Numbered from the stretch's first letter, positions 1-12,222 are shown. The stretch: 64,000 nt of DNA from Pelobates cultripes (GCA_933207985.1 OW240916.1:268572565-268636564), one strand, 5' to 3'. Made by a program: numbers and translations. The notes: generated by a model from the sequence alone, not told the origin.

Positions 1-1820
1 CTATATGCAGACAACATCTTGATAATATTGACAGACCCATTAAAATCATTAAGAGCTATGTCAAAATCATTTTAAACTTGTATGTCGGTTAAATACAGAA
101 AATACTAAAATTTTGCATAATAATATTAACAATGAGACTGTTGTAGCATGCCAAAATGAATTTAACTATAAATGGGTAAAAGATAAATTGAACTATTTAG
201 ATCTGAGTATTACTTCAGATTCAAAAACTATGATGGAAACAAATTTTATGAAAGTACTTAAACAGACTAATATTATGTTCAAACAAAGGAAAAACATGCC
301 TCTGTCATGGTTAGGGAGGATAGATCTATTTAAATAACATATTCTACCCATGTGGACATATATTTTTAATCATATACCTTAAATATACCGTAAGGCTGGC
401 TTATTTTAGCACAGTCATACATCTATAAATTCATATGGGCAGGAAAAAAGGCTAGACTCAGTAATAAAATGTTATCATTAGATATTAAAAAGGGGGGGTC
501 GAGGACTTATATCTATGAGACAAATCTATGAGGCCAATACATTATATCATATTTATATATATGTTACATAATAAAAACAACCTCTCAGAAGCTTGGTATA
601 GAACAGAAAGTGATAACACAGATAATTTAGACTAATACAACTCCAAGATTTATTAAAAAAACGGAACATTGAAAAACACAATTGAAAATCTAATGTCTCA
701 TGGTATAAATTAAAATCTAAATTAAGATTAAAAAATTAAATTATACAAATTTTAAATATTGAAATAATAACATATAATATTAAAGATATTACACTGAAAA
801 GCTGGAGAGAAGCAGGCATTGATAAAATTAGAAAGTTACTAGAAGGAATAAATATTAAACCATTTTTTTAAGTTACAGAAAGAGTTTAAACTGCAGAACA
901 AAGAAGTCTTTGCATATTTACGTATCAAAAAATTATTAAACGAAACAATGTGTAAGATACAATTTTATGTTTATTTAAAGGGGAAAAACAGAGAAGGTTT
1001 TGTCTACATGTAATAACATAATAAATGATATCCACAATGCGAGAATACTGGCAATAAAAGTGTGGAAAGATGACTTAAAACGAGATATTAAAATGAAACA
1101 TTGGTACTATGGCCTGAATGTAACAAATAAATATATCCATAGAATAAACTTACAGGAAAATGTGTTCAAGGTAATGAACCAATGGTACTTAGTACCGACA
1201 AGACTAAAAGCAATATGTCCAGAAAGCACAGAGATCTGCTGGAGACGTAATAAAAATACAGCCTCCTACCTACACATCTGGTGGGAATGCCTAGAGATAA
1301 AGACATTTTGGAATATTGCTTTTGGATTTATGAATCCCCCCCACCCCCAGGGTCAAGTAGACCAGAATGTGCATTACCGCACATGATAGATAAAAACATA
1401 TCGGAGAAATATTTAATCCTAATATTTCATGTAATGATAGCCTCAAAGGTGGTTATAGCCAGAAAATGGAAACAACAAATTGTACCTAGTATACAAGAAC
1501 TCATACAACAGGTTAAATATCAGATGATGATGGAAAAGGGATATGAATGGCTAAGTGCAAAAGCCAGACAGAATAACAGGATGTATACAAACTGGTTAGA
1601 ATATATAGAAAGATTTAAACTCAGACAGCAAATATTATAAATAAGGAGTAAAAATACAGGAAAATAACCAAGAAATGCATAGAAAATAAGTCTAGAGAAA
1701 TATAAATGTCAAGTCTCGAGCAAGTTTTATGTATGATGTCTGTTTGTTAGTGCGTTATATAACTATAATTGTATTTGATATTTTTCTAATAAAATACTAG
1801 AAAATAAATAAATAAAAAAG
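1..1820 (+). mobile_element. L1-type LINE, decayed ORF2 3' part with A-rich tail
   Basis: Translation from base 3 opens with LYADNILI, a decayed form of the YADD box of an L1 reverse transcriptase. The reading at 113-337 ends in LSWLGRIDLFK, the post-RT block typical of L1 ORF2. Readings at 1000-1386 and 1281-1640, linked by a frameshift, carry the cysteine-poor C-terminal block (YLVPTRL, CWRRN, LHIWWEC). The 3' UTR ends in AATAAA repeats near 1788-1815. Several stops and frameshifts make it dead. The 5' part lies outside the window. Assignment to L1 rests on motif recognition; subfamily is not determined. Confidence 0.8.
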
Positions 1821-1889
1821 CAACAAGAATAAAACTAAGACCTCGGTGAAATAAATAATCCAGTCGCTCCAGTTTAGCACTTGAGAGAA

Positions 1890-2530
1890 CTCAAAATGAA
1901 CAGCGCCTGAGTTGGTAGAGGCATTTAGCTCTGTTACCTTGGTGCTTGGAGTGGACTGCAGGTCAGCCTCCTTCCGACCAAATATGGGCCCTGGCCTAGA
2001 ATCGGGCTCTGTTTAGTGGAGACAGGTACGCATGGTCATTTGGGCTACTTTCCCTCTTGTTTGGGTTTGCAAGTTTGGAATACCCTTGTTTTACAAAGGG
2101 ATTTTTTTCAGGCTTGTGATGACTCCCCATGGCCCTCTATTGGTGAAACCGAAAAATACATTTTGGGCATAATCACATTATGCAAATTAGGATATTGTAA
2201 AAACTTACAGGTTGCATCTATAGAAATCTCTGTTTTCCCCATAGTTGGGAAAGTTGTAATTATGTTATATATTTCAGGCATTATTATGTTTCTTGTTCTT
2301 CACATTATGTATATGGTTTATATTTTTATGGTTTTCACCACATGCTTAGGGACTAGTGGGCAAAGGCTAGTCCTAGTTCAAAAATAAAGTAATGCAAGCT
2401 AGTCACTTTTGCAACTGTATGTCCTGTGTCTAATTTGTTCAGGGATCGCAGTAACAGAGTTTTGGGACCTTTTGGCTGGCTGCATGGTCCTTATAGCATA
2501 GGACAAAGTCAAAAAAGTTATGCTTTAGAG
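1890..2530 (+). repeat. Possible solo LTR-like unit
   Basis: This stretch has a polyadenylation-type AATAAAG at 2384, followed by a T/G-rich segment and then a G-rich leader. That resembles the R/U5 and leader of an LTR element, but I cannot define both ends, a target duplication or a primer-binding site. The reading at 2016-2387 is not recognised and is probably not a gene. Confidence 0.25.
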
Positions 2531-2532
2531 CC

Positions 2533-2838
2533 ATGAGTGCCTTTAGAAAGGCAGGAGCTAGTCGTTTTACAGGTAGAGGTGGGGATACCTGCCTTGTCAG
2601 AGAGCTGCAAAGGACTAGGCAGAGAGGACAATACCTCCCTGGAAAGAGACAGCTGCAACCCAGTCAGGTAAAAGACCTCCGGAGAGACTACAGACAAGCT
2701 TTGGCAACTGTCTGTAGTGTTCCAGAGTCTCCTGTATCAGTGAGCAAGCGGACTTGTCAGAGTACAGGAGCTCCATCACAAGAGGGATGTCCAAAGAACA
2801 GAAGAAAGAGTGAGAATAACCTTAAAGGGAGCAGTTGA
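2533..2838 (+). other. Unrecognised 101-codon open reading frame after the LTR-like unit
   Basis: The reading is basic and rich in Arg, Gln and Ser, with no domain that I recognise. It sits directly downstream of the LTR-like unit, so it could be a decayed gag leader. It could equally be chance. No splice or promoter context supports a host gene. Confidence 0.2.
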
Positions 2839-4200
2839 AATAGATAAATGTGAAAACAGAGTGGTAAAAGGGAGAGAAAGGGGTACATGTAGTTTTAGGA
2901 TTCTTACAAAAAAGTGAGCTACTTTCTATTATATCTTTATTTCAAATATTTTTCTTGTTAATATTCCATTTGTTTTGGTTTTTTTAATGTTTTTATAGGG
3001 TTGCAAATTTCCAGAAGTACATAAGAATTTTTTAACAGGATTATTAGTTAAAGTAAACAAATTCTCCAAATCAGCTATGCTACCAGTATGACTATTTTGA
3101 CCTTAAATTTTAAGTTCACTTTGAATTATCATTTAGTGAATAACCATGCTAGTTCTCCACTTTGCTGATTGAATTGTTTCAGAATGACCTGAACACTCAT
3201 AAAGAGACAGAAATGAAAATTATAACAGGTACTGAAGTATGAAAGTACTAAATATTATATTTATGTGCTATCGGTATGTGAGAGAACATTCTTTTTCAAT
3301 TGCTACTATTTCAAAACAAATGCTGATCCAAAATATTAAGGGATTCTACACATTTTAATGGTACTACCACTACAAAAACAATGCCCCTGTATTCCCCACC
3401 GATTTAGAATTTGTGCAAACAATTTAAAGTACAACCAACAGTAAAAGATTCAGTTCTTTTGCTATTTTGGTAATGCAGCTTTGAGAACAATTTCATCTTG
3501 TTATTGGTATGCAGATCAGATAAACCCTTTCTGAAGACGGCTGAATTAAAATTCTAGGCATCTCGGACTCTCGGGCTTAAATAAAGAACTATGTTGAATG
3601 GTGGAGTTTACTCACACAATTCTGATCATTAATCCTCTTTGTAATGGTGAATTTACATGTTAGAAGATCTAAAAGACAGGAAGTGAGAAACTGGCATTGA
3701 ATCTTACTCTTTATTTTTTCTTCTCATTCCCCCCTGTAAAATGCTGGAAGAGGAGCCTCCAAATTTACTGCCTGTTGTTTTAGCGACTTCCACTGGGTCT
3801 TTCAAACATCTCACAATAAAAGCAGATCTGGCACAAGAGGAAATATGTGTGACTCTGCATCAATATTCATATATTCACAGCTTACAAGAGCAATCTGTCA
3901 GTACAGGAAAACAAGTATTTTTCTACATTTTCCAATACTTTTTTTAAAGTTGACTCCAAAGCCACATTAAGAATGTTAGTTTATTTCATTTCCATTTTAG
4001 TAACCTCCTTGAGAATCTGAGAAGATTATTTTAAAATAAATAAATAAATAAATAATTGCGATCGGTTTAAAAAAAAAAAAAAAAGTTGAAATATTTTTAA
4101 CTCAGTCTTTTTTAGCCTAAATAAGTCTGCAGCTGAAGTTAGTTCTTTGTCTTTATTTTTTTTTATTTTTTTTACTATTTTGGTGTAATTTTAAAAGTTG
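2839..4200. other. No gene seen; AT-rich spacer with simple repeats
   Basis: Non-coding. It holds a piece of the dispersed repeat with the TTTAGTGAATAA end near 3095-3150, an (AAAT)n run at about 4036-4055 and an A-run near 4068-4084. The 68-codon reading at 3741-3947 is not recognised. Confidence 0.6.
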
Positions 4201-4275
4201 GTTGTCAATTAATGATTCATCCCATTGTACAGCACTATGGAATTTGCTGGTGCTATATAAATAATAATAATAGTC
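4200..4275 (+). repeat. L2/SINE-type 3' tail
   Basis: The sequence TTGTACAGCACTATGG followed by TGGTGCTATATAAATAATAATAATA is the conserved 3' end of L2-type LINEs and the SINEs that borrow it, ending in an (ATA)n tail. The 5' side is truncated. Confidence 0.65.
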
Positions 4276-6020
4276 TAGTCACTAGTGGATACACTCCATT
4301 GGGTTGTTCGTCCCTTTCTGACATTTAAATTGTGGAACTATGAGACTCTGAAGAGCACACGTTTCTAAATTGTAGTTTAAAATTTACAAATAAGGATGAA
4401 CATGCCTTTGATGTTTAAAGAGTCATGCTATGGTGGATTTAACTAGGCATTTTTAAAGAGGAAGTAGGTGTGAAGCTGTATTTCCTTAATGAGGGTCTCT
4501 CACTAGTAAGGCATTTAATACCAGTTCCGGATTAAATCATTGGCCATTGAACAGTGAAAGCAGAAAGTAGTCAGTGTGGCAGAATGCATATAGATTAACT
4601 GATACGCCATCTCCTATTGGTATGAAGAGGTGTCAAATGCCAATGTCAATTAACATGAAACTGAAATGAATTGTAAATAAAACTTACCATACACAACTTT
4701 ATTCTCTCACTGGGTTTTGCTGTCATTAAAGGGGAAGCATTCGTTTTTTGGAAACAGTATAATTGAAAAGAAAAAAAAAAAGAAAATAACCTATAATCTG
4801 TGTTAACCTTTTCCCCATATGATGCTCTGTTTTTGTTTACTTGTCAATTAACATCAAAATCTAGTTCGATCCTGGCATATCCAAGGCACTCATTGCATTG
4901 GAGGAAGCTCAATGAGTTCAATGAGTTTATAACAATGACTGACAGGGAGCCAAGATGGAGGCACACACTTCATTATTTCAGACCTCACAAACACATATTT
5001 GCTATATGTAGGAGATTAGTAAACATAATATTTACAGGGCTTAAAATATCCTCACTCTATTAGCCATTGGCTTGTCCATACTAAAGTCTGGTGAACTTTA
5101 ACTTCATATCTGCTTCCATACTGTGAGAAGGGTAGTGTTCCACTACAGAGACACACATGCTGATGACCCTAGAGCCAGGCATCATCAGCTCTAAGTAAGG
5201 TGAGCAGGTTATATACTTGCACAAGTTATCTATTTATTTTTGTACTATACTTCAGTAGAAGCTGCTGCTTCTGTCCATTTGTGTTTTTTCTTTTGAGTAC
5301 ACCTGGCAAAGATAGGATAAAAGTTCAGTTTCCCCTAAGAACACATCCATCTGTGTGATTCGAGACTGTTCATATCTATCTCTATTCCATGTGAGTGTGT
5401 AATAATTTGTGTTTCTTTTTGCTATGATATGGCACTGTTCTTTTCCGTTTACTTAAGAATCAATTAAATATTTCTCAATACAACTACTTTATGAAGTAGC
5501 AAACACATGATCTGAGTAGTACAGTACACTAAACAAAATTGAGTTTAAGTAAAAACATACAGCTCATATAATGAGGTCGTATGCATAGCTAAGGAGGGTT
5601 TTTGAAAGAATCACATTTGTATCATTAACAAGTGAACAATCAATTGTTTGAAGCTATTACTGAAAACTAGGGACTTAAAAAAAACAAAAACTCGTATTTG
5701 AAATTCATGTCACCACACTACTCAGTTCCCTTTGACAAAAGGGCTTTTAAAAGTCTAGCAAGTGCTCTAAATTTAACTATTTCAGAACTCACTTTGACAA
5801 GAATTACCATCACTAGGAAACTAGCAAAGAATTGAAAATAGATGTAAACATATCCAAAAAAATTTGAGTGAGATGATCAGATCATTTGAAATATATTAAT
5901 AAAACTGGCTCTGCCAATTTTTTTGTTTTTTAAATACAATTTTATATCCCAAACCACCCCTTGTCTGCCTTTTTTGTTTTTCTCCAAATTACCATTTTTT
6001 TGCAAAGTTATGCATAAGGA
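4276..6020. other. No gene or recognisable element seen
   Basis: AT-rich non-coding sequence. The 62- to 87-codon readings on either strand lack recognisable domains and splice context. Confidence 0.5.
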
Positions 6021-6023
6021 AAA

Positions 6024-6480
6024 GTAAGGACTGCCATTTCTTATGTATAAGTAGCAGGTTGCCAAAAATTGACAAAGGATGGAGCTTTTGTGGAGCTTTT
6101 GTCAACTTTATCGTTGGCCATGTGTGTGTGTACTTCTCTCCATGCAGCGCTGCATCACTTCATGAAGCGGTGTATCACTGATCTTCGCGAGAGTCAACAC
6201 GGAGGTCAGTGGAAGCCACCAGTGTAATGGGTTTGCACATGATTTCACCAAGAAGGTCTAGATATCGGTGAGTAGATATAAGTAAAAATGGCAGCATCGA
6301 AAAAGAAAACCCAGAAGGACTGGGTAAACTTTAAAAAAGTGAGTTAAACTGGTCCCATGGCAAAAAAATATTGGTGGGGGTTGTCAGGAGAATAGTTCTA
6401 GAGAGTCCTCGGCAAGTGACAGAGCTGCTATATGCATAGTGCGAGTAATACAAAGTTTCAAATGTACCTGAATTTGTAAA
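6024..6480 (+). repeat. Dispersed repeat unit, first tandem copy
   Basis: The stretch from 6024 (GTAAGGACTGCCATTTCTTA) aligns by eye with 6483 onward. Both have the GACAAAGATGGAGCTTT, TTTGTCAACTTTA and TTGGCCATGTGT blocks, the last at about 6116. This gives a diverged tandem pair with a period near 460 bp. A third copy starts at 59993. Confidence 0.55.
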
Positions 6481-6482
6481 GG

Positions 6483-6972
6483 TAAGGACTACTATTCCTT
6501 ATGTATAACCAGCAGTTTGACAAAAGATGGAGCTTTGTAAAGCTCCACGTTCTTTGTCAACTTTACTATTGGCCATGTGTATACTCACCTCCATCGAGCA
6601 CCACATCACTTTCTGAAGTTGCGTGTCAACGACCATTGCTTGCAGACAATATCACAACCCAAGCTCCACGAGAACCAAAGCAATAGGTGGCTGGAATCTG
6701 CATATGAGGAACATTTCAATTAATGCCAAATCAATCCTGGACCAACATGCCATGCAGTGTTTAAAGTTTAATCATATTATGACAACAAAACCAAATTGGT
6801 ACACTGATGGCAGTTGCCATTATGTACAAGGGAGGAGGATGTCTGGTGTAAAGCTGCTGGATAATGAAGTTATATCATTATTTAGGTTAAAGATCAAAGC
6901 TTACTCTGCTCTGTATACATAATTGTCTGGGATCATTGAATCAAAAGGAAAAAAAGTAATACATTAGTTATT
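6483..6972 (+). mobile_element. Copy A, left part: retroviral-type RNase H fragment
   Basis: Within the reading at 6623-6922 the block WYTDGSC followed by a GRRMSG motif matches the first beta strands and first catalytic Asp of a retroviral or LTR-element RNase H domain. The domain is cut by the hAT element at 6981 and resumes after 10029. The same sequence recurs as copy B at 59993-60328. It is an old, non-functional pol relic. Placement in endogenous retroviruses rather than another LTR clade is inference. Confidence 0.55.
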
Positions 6973-7234
6973 GTTCTGGACAGAGGCGGCTCTAGACTTT
7001 GCAAGGCCTTAGGCGAAAGTCAAACATGAGGCCCCCCATTTACACCATTAGTGAAAAAAATTGCCGCAGCTCCCTATGCCGCTGCGTTGTGAGCACTTTT
7101 ACTGTAGATATGACATAAATTGCTAATCATTTGTATACGATTGCTGGGTATGGTTGTATAGCCTGACATTTCCCCACATATTCTAAATTCCTTAACATGT
7201 ATATTATCACATATGTGTTTCCCTATGTATTTTA

Positions 7235-7415
7235 TATGTATGTATGTATGTATGTATGCATATATATGTTGCTTGCAACTTTATCTTTGCATTGCCCATA
7301 TCATACCACAACCACACTGCAGACACACGCACACATTTAAACACTAATACGCAAATACATATACACACTGATACATGCACATGCATTTACACACACACAC
7401 ACACACAAACACACT
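7235..7415. repeat. (TATG)n and (AC)n microsatellites
   Basis: A TATG run lies at about 7235-7258 and an AC run at about 7388-7410, inside the hAT element. Confidence 0.85.
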
Positions 7416-7679
7416 GATGCACACATATTGACTAATACAGACATACAGTCACAATGTGTTTATCTGGCTGTGTGTATTTCTGAATGTGTCTGGCATTGTC
7501 TGTCTGTGTATGTGCCTGAGAGTGCGTCTGACAGTGAGTACCCTTGTATGTGAATGTATGTTTCTGTGAGCATGTGTATGTTTGTGTCTAGGACCGTATG
7601 TGTGTGTGGTAGCTGCTTGCGGTATTTTTTGTATATGGACTGTGGCCTTTGTGCATTTTGTCTGTGGTGACAGTGTGTG

Positions 7680-9570
7680 TGTGGGGAATGGTGACAGGGT
7701 GTGTGGAGGGAGGTGACAGGGTGTCGAAAGGGGAGACTGTGTGTGTGAGTGGAGGGGATGACAGAGTGTGAAATGACGTGAAAGAGAGTGGAGGGGGCTG
7801 ACAGAGTGTGGAGAGGTGTGACAGAGTGTGGAAGGGGGTGACAGATTGTGGAAGGGATTAACAGAGTGTGAAAGGGGGTGACAGGTCGCTGAGGGAGGGA
7901 TGGGGTGACAGAGTTAGGGGGTGGCAGAGTGAAGGGTGGGCAGGTGGCTGAGGGAGGGGTTGACAGGTGGCAGTGTCAGAGAGGGAGAGAGTGACAGGGG
8001 TCAGAGTGAGGGTAGGAGGGGGTGACAGGGGGCTTTGCGATGGGGTGACAGAGTGAGGGAAGGTAGGGGTGACAGGGGACAGAGTGAGGGAAGATGGGGG
8101 TGACGGGACAGAGTGAGGGAAGGAGGTGGTGACAGGTGTCAGAATTAGGGTAAAGGGGGTGACAGGTGGCAGAGTGAGGGCCACAGTGAGGGGGTGACAG
8201 TTGTCAGTGAGGGAGGGGCTCACAGGGGGCAGAGTGAGGGGGTGACAGAGGGCAGAGTCAGGGAGGGAGGGGTGACAGCGGGCTTAGTGAGAGGATGACA
8301 GCGGGCTTGGTGAGGGGGCGACAGGGACTTGGTGAGGGGGCGACAGGGGACTTGGTGAGGGGTGACAGGGGCTTGTAGGGGGGGCAGGGGGCTTAGGGGT
8401 GACAGGGGCTTATTTAGGGGGTGACAGGGGCTTAGGGGTAGAGGGTGACAGGGGGCTTAGGTGAGGGTGACAGGGGACTTAGTGATGGGTGACAGGTCGC
8501 TGAGGGAGGGATGGGGTGACAGAGTTAGGGGTGGCAGAGTGAAGGGTGGGCAGGTGGCTGAGGGAGGGGTTGACAGGTGGCAGTGTCAGAGAGGGAGAGA
8601 GTGACAGGGGTCAGAGTGAGGGTAGGAGGGGGTGACAGGGGGCTTTGCGATGGGGTGACAGAGTGAGGGAAGGTAGGGGTGACAGGGGACAGAGTGAGGG
8701 AAGATGGGGGTGACGGGACAGAGTGAGGGAAGGAGGTGGTGACAGGTGTCAGAATTAGGGTAAAGGGGGTGACAGGTGGCAGAGTGAGGGCCACAGTGAG
8801 GGGGTGACAGTTGTCAGTGAGGGAGGGGCTCACAGGGGGCAGAGTGAGGGGGTGACAGAGGGCAGAGTCAGGGAGGGAGGGGGTGACAGCGGGCTTAGTG
8901 AGAGGATGACAGCGGGCTTAGGAGGTGACAGTGGGCTTGGTGAGGGGGCGACAGGGGACTTGGTGAGGGGGCGACAGGGGCTAGTGGTGGTGGTGACAGG
9001 GGGCTTAGTGAGGGGTGACAGGGGGCTTAGGTAGGGGGTGACAGGGGACTTAGTGAGGGGTGACAGGGGGCTTGGTGAGGGGTGACAGGGGGCTTAGGTA
9101 GGGGGTGACAGGGGACTTAGTGATGGGTGACAGGGGCCACTGAGGGGTGACAGGGGACTGAGGGGTGACAGGGGACTGAGGGGTGACAGGGGACTTAGCT
9201 AGGGGTGACAGGGGCTGGTGAGGGGTGACAGGGGCTGGTGAGGGGGTGACAGGGACTTGGTGAGGGGTGACAGGGGACTCTGGTGGTGACAGGGAGAGGG
9301 GTGACAGGGGCTTAGGTAGAGGTGACAGGGACTTGGTGAGGGGGTGACAGGGACTTAGGGTGACAGGGACTGGTGAGTGGGGGGCTTAGGGACTTAGGGT
9401 GACAGGCCTTTGAGGGACTTAGGCGACAGGGGCTTTGGGGTGACAGGGGACTTAGGGTGACAGGGGACTTTGAGGGGTGACAGGGGGCTGAGGGGGTGAC
9501 AGGGGACTTGGGGGTGACAGGGGACTTGGGGGTGACAGGGGACTTTGAGGGGTGACAGGGGCCTTAGTGA
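7680..9570. repeat. G-rich minisatellite, units of the GTGAGGGGTGACAGGG type
   Basis: About 1.9 kb of imperfect 18-30 bp units built on GGGGTGACAGGGG with CTTAGTGAG or GACTTGG variants. The + strand is strongly G-rich and C-poor. Long minus-strand readings here (7858-8223 and 8525-8833) are repeat artefacts, rich in Pro, Ser, Thr and Leu, not genes. Confidence 0.9.
7881..8906 (+). repeat. Higher-order duplication: about 415-bp block repeated at 610-bp spacing
   Basis: The block beginning ACAGGTCGCTGAGGGAGG at 7881 recurs at 8492, almost base for base for about 415 bp. The spacing is 611 bp, becoming 610 after a one-G difference near 7920. The copies are far more alike than neighbouring units, which implies a recent local duplication inside the minisatellite. 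Confidence 0.8.
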
Positions 9571-9639
9571 GGGAGGGGTAATTACCTTTGCAGGTGTCCC
9601 TGGTGGTCCAGTGTCCTGGCTCCCTGGTGGTCCGGTGGG

Positions 9640-9930
9640 CCTCCTATCCGGTCTGCAGCTCCGCCGGGTGTGAGCTGCAGGCCACGTGATAGGAGTCTCG
9701 CGATCTCCAGAAATCAGAGCGTTGCCGTGGAAACCCGCGGCAACGCTCTGATTGGCTGGGGATCGTGAGGCACTTCAGTCTGCAGCTCACACCCGGAGGA
9801 GCTGCAGACTGAAGGCTGGCTCTCCGGGCGGACCGAGGGGGCCTCGCACCCGGCGGCATAAAGGGCAAGCCGCCGGGTTCCCCCTGATGTCGGATCCTCG
9901 GTCATGGACCGAGGATCCGACATGTATGTC
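9640..9930. repeat. GC-rich hairpins at the right end of the hAT element
   Basis: One imperfect inverted repeat is centred near 9740 (arms about 9654-9738 and 9741-9815, core AGCGTTGCCG and CGGCAACGCT). A second is perfect: 17-bp arms at 9887-9903 and 9907-9923 around ATG. Subterminal hairpins are common in non-autonomous hAT elements. Confidence 0.8.
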
Positions 9931-10029
9931 TGCCCTTGGGCGATTTAGGCGGCCGCGAAGCCCCAGCCAGCGCGAGGCCTTAGGCGGCCGCCTAAATCGC
10001 CTAATTAGAGAGCCGCCTCTGGTTCTGGA

Positions 10030-10265
10030 TAACGATTGAGTCTTCAGCGGAACATGTCTAATGTTAAAATGGTGGGAGAATAACCAGTTCTTAGCCAAAG
10101 ACGGATCCTGTATTAAGTTCCGAAACTTACAGCAGCTAAAGGAAAAAGTATCTCAGAACTTTAAAAGGATTAACATGATCAAAGTTCAAGCACACAAGAA
10201 GACAGTAATCAATTGGTGGTTAGCACACCGCAAACCAACGTGGAGCACTAAAGAGTAAACTTAAA
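10030..10265 (+). mobile_element. Copy A: RNase H fragment, second half
   Basis: The reading at 10061-10258 contains KWWENNQFLA and MIKVQAHKK. These match the handle region and the KVQAH block near the C-terminal histidine of retroviral RNase H. It continues the domain begun before the hAT insertion. The equivalent stretch in copy B is 62107-62290 and carries an in-frame stop. Not functional. Confidence 0.55.
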
Positions 10266-11375
10266 ATATTCACTCATCGTTATATGGTGGGAGTGACCAA
10301 AATATTATTAAAAACAAATAATCCTGTAAACCATCCAACTCACATTTTAATGAGCTCTCAATATAGATTATTATATTAGCTTTTGTATCTTTAGGGAAGT
10401 AAAAGCCCTTCTTCTTGATATGGTAACAATACCTCAAAGCATAAAACAAAAATCTGTCTTTAATGCATAACAAAAAAAAATAAAAAAAATTAACTTCTAA
10501 GGAACCCAAATTGAGCTCGCTCCTGGTATGTACAGCTTGGGTGTTAGTAATGGGTAGCACCAAACACCATTATTTCAGGAACTCAAAATGGCAGTCGAAA
10601 AGACTCTGCAGAAAACCTTTATCATTGACAATTCCAGCTAAAAACATTAAGAACTATTAAAAAATCATTAGCATGAGTCCAATAATTATTTTTGGTTTGA
10701 AGGTGACTTTTATCTGCAGACTTGCATTATGTTGAGGGGGACCAGGTTTGCACCCAGCTATACCAACCTTTTTGTGTCCTTTGGGAACATGTTAAGCAGG
10801 GGGATAGCTGGGTGGAGAATGTGGTCTCCTATTATTTTAATATAGAAGACTTGTTCTTTATTTGGAGGGCATGCAAAAATTCCCTGGCTAGTTTTTTAGA
10901 ATACCTTAGTCTTAATGATTGGGGATTAGTTTCAGCATATACTTTGAAGTCATTAAATTGAGAATGATCACATAAAAACCAATACAAAAATAAATAAATA
11001 AATAAAGTAGATGTAAACAGTAATATTGAACAAACCAGTTGGCATTTCTCTTCTTGGTTTGCTAATGCACCAAAAGCACAGTTACGTAGGAAAGGAAGAA
11101 ACTGCACTGAACTATATACCTTCAATGCACAAGCCCTGATCATTAATAAAGATTTCAGGGTATGATGAGAACCTTTTAGAAAAGGCACATGAAGAGGTTA
11201 GTAGGAGTGATAGGGAACAGCTTATCCAATATAAATAATAAAAGAAAAGAGAGGACCAAATAAGCTTTGTATACAACTTTAATTAAAACAAGTAATTTTT
11301 TTTATAAAGAACATTAAACAAATATTGGCCGATTCTTAGAAATTACAATTTGTTAAATTATATCCTTCCAGAAAT
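10266..11375 (+). mobile_element. Copy A: Penelope-type reverse transcriptase fragment
   Basis: In the frame starting at 10738 the sequence reads GTRFAPSYTNLFV, a signature of Penelope-like element reverse transcriptase. In the reading at 10722-10961, a different frame, NIEDLFFIWR follows, a decayed form of the Y-IDDLFFIW active-site block, then SLASFLEYL. A frameshift separates the two motifs and the YIDD aspartates are altered, so it is dead. Copy B (62746-62985) has the same motifs and the same shift. The flanks (10266-10720 and 10965-11375) are shared with copy B but unrecognised. Confidence 0.6.
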
Positions 11376-11500
11376 TATTTATTATTATGTTATTTATATA
11401 GCGCCAACAAATTTCAGAGCGCTTTACAGTGGGTGGATGAACACACATGTAGTTGTAACCAGACAAGTTGGACACACAGGAACAGAGGGGTTGAGGGATC
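11376..11500 (-). repeat. L2/SINE-type 3' tail inserted in copy A
   Basis: The start (TTATTATTATGTTATTTATATAGCGCCAA, then AGCGCTTTACAG) is the reverse complement of the L2-type 3' end. Copy B lacks it: homology stops at the same place (about 63370). Confidence 0.7.
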
Positions 11501-11896
11501 AATGTGTGTGTGTGTGTCTCAGTATGGATCAATGTGTGTGTGTGTGTCAGTATGTATCAATGTATGTGTATGTTAGGGAGTATGTGTGCATTAGTGATTG
11601 TGTGCCAGTGTTTGTATGGGATACAGCATTAGTTTGTTTATGTGCCAGTGTCTGTTGATGAGTATATGTCAGTATGTGTGGGCATCAGTGACTACACGCC
11701 ATTGTGTGTGCCAGTGAGTTTCCATTAATAAAAAATCCATGTGTCGGTCTACATCTGTTTTATTTTTAAATTTTATTTTGAATTTAAAAAAATAAAAATA
11801 GTTTTGCTTTATCTATGTGATTTGTGGGAGTATTATGCATCTATATATTTTCATAAATGTAGATGTATTTATGTGTATTATATCAATATATATTAT

Positions 11897-11927
<31 letters not shown>

Positions 11928-12222
11928 TAATCTTACAAATAATGTTTATAATATATACACAAACATCAGTATGATACACATATGTTAATAGACATATATG
12001 CATACAGAATACACATTTGTAAAGTACACACACGTATGTAAATGTAACAAGGGTTTTACATTTGTCAAAGGATTATTCACTAAATTTCTAATTTTAGGAA
12101 GTGAAAATCTAAATTGCATAATTTAGACCATAATAGCAAATTTGACAACTTAGCCATAGTAACAGCTTGACTAATGTAGCCTAATTTTTGGAATTTAGAT
12201 TTTTATTCACAAAAATGATTTC
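11500..12222. repeat. Microsatellite-rich spacer, no gene
   Basis: TG-rich repeats at 11503-11730, an (AC)n run at 11896-11923 and AT-rich sequence. A dispersed repeat with a TTCACTAAA end lies at about 12070-12130. Confidence 0.7.

Larger units (their letters stand above)
6981..10021. mobile_element. hAT-type DNA transposon, non-autonomous, 3041 bp
   Basis: The ends are inverted (CAGAGGCGGCTCT on the left, its complement on the right). The element is flanked by a perfect 8-bp duplication, GTTCTGGA, at 6973-6980 and 10022-10029. Eight-bp target duplications and CAG ends are hallmarks of hAT elements. No transposase is present. The interior is microsatellite, a G-rich minisatellite and GC-rich hairpins. 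Copy B at 62095-62125 is the uninterrupted site (ATTGTTCTTGATAATGATTG). It interrupts the RNase H relic. Confidence 0.85.

Noticed and set aside
1893..1960. tRNA-like GAGTTGGTAGAGGCA (possible Pol III A box)
   Set aside because: No matching B box or cloverleaf could be drawn, so no tRNA or SINE head is claimed.
7858..8833. Long minus-strand readings rich in Pro/Ser/Thr
   Set aside because: They lie wholly in the G-rich minisatellite and mirror its units, so they are repeat artefacts.
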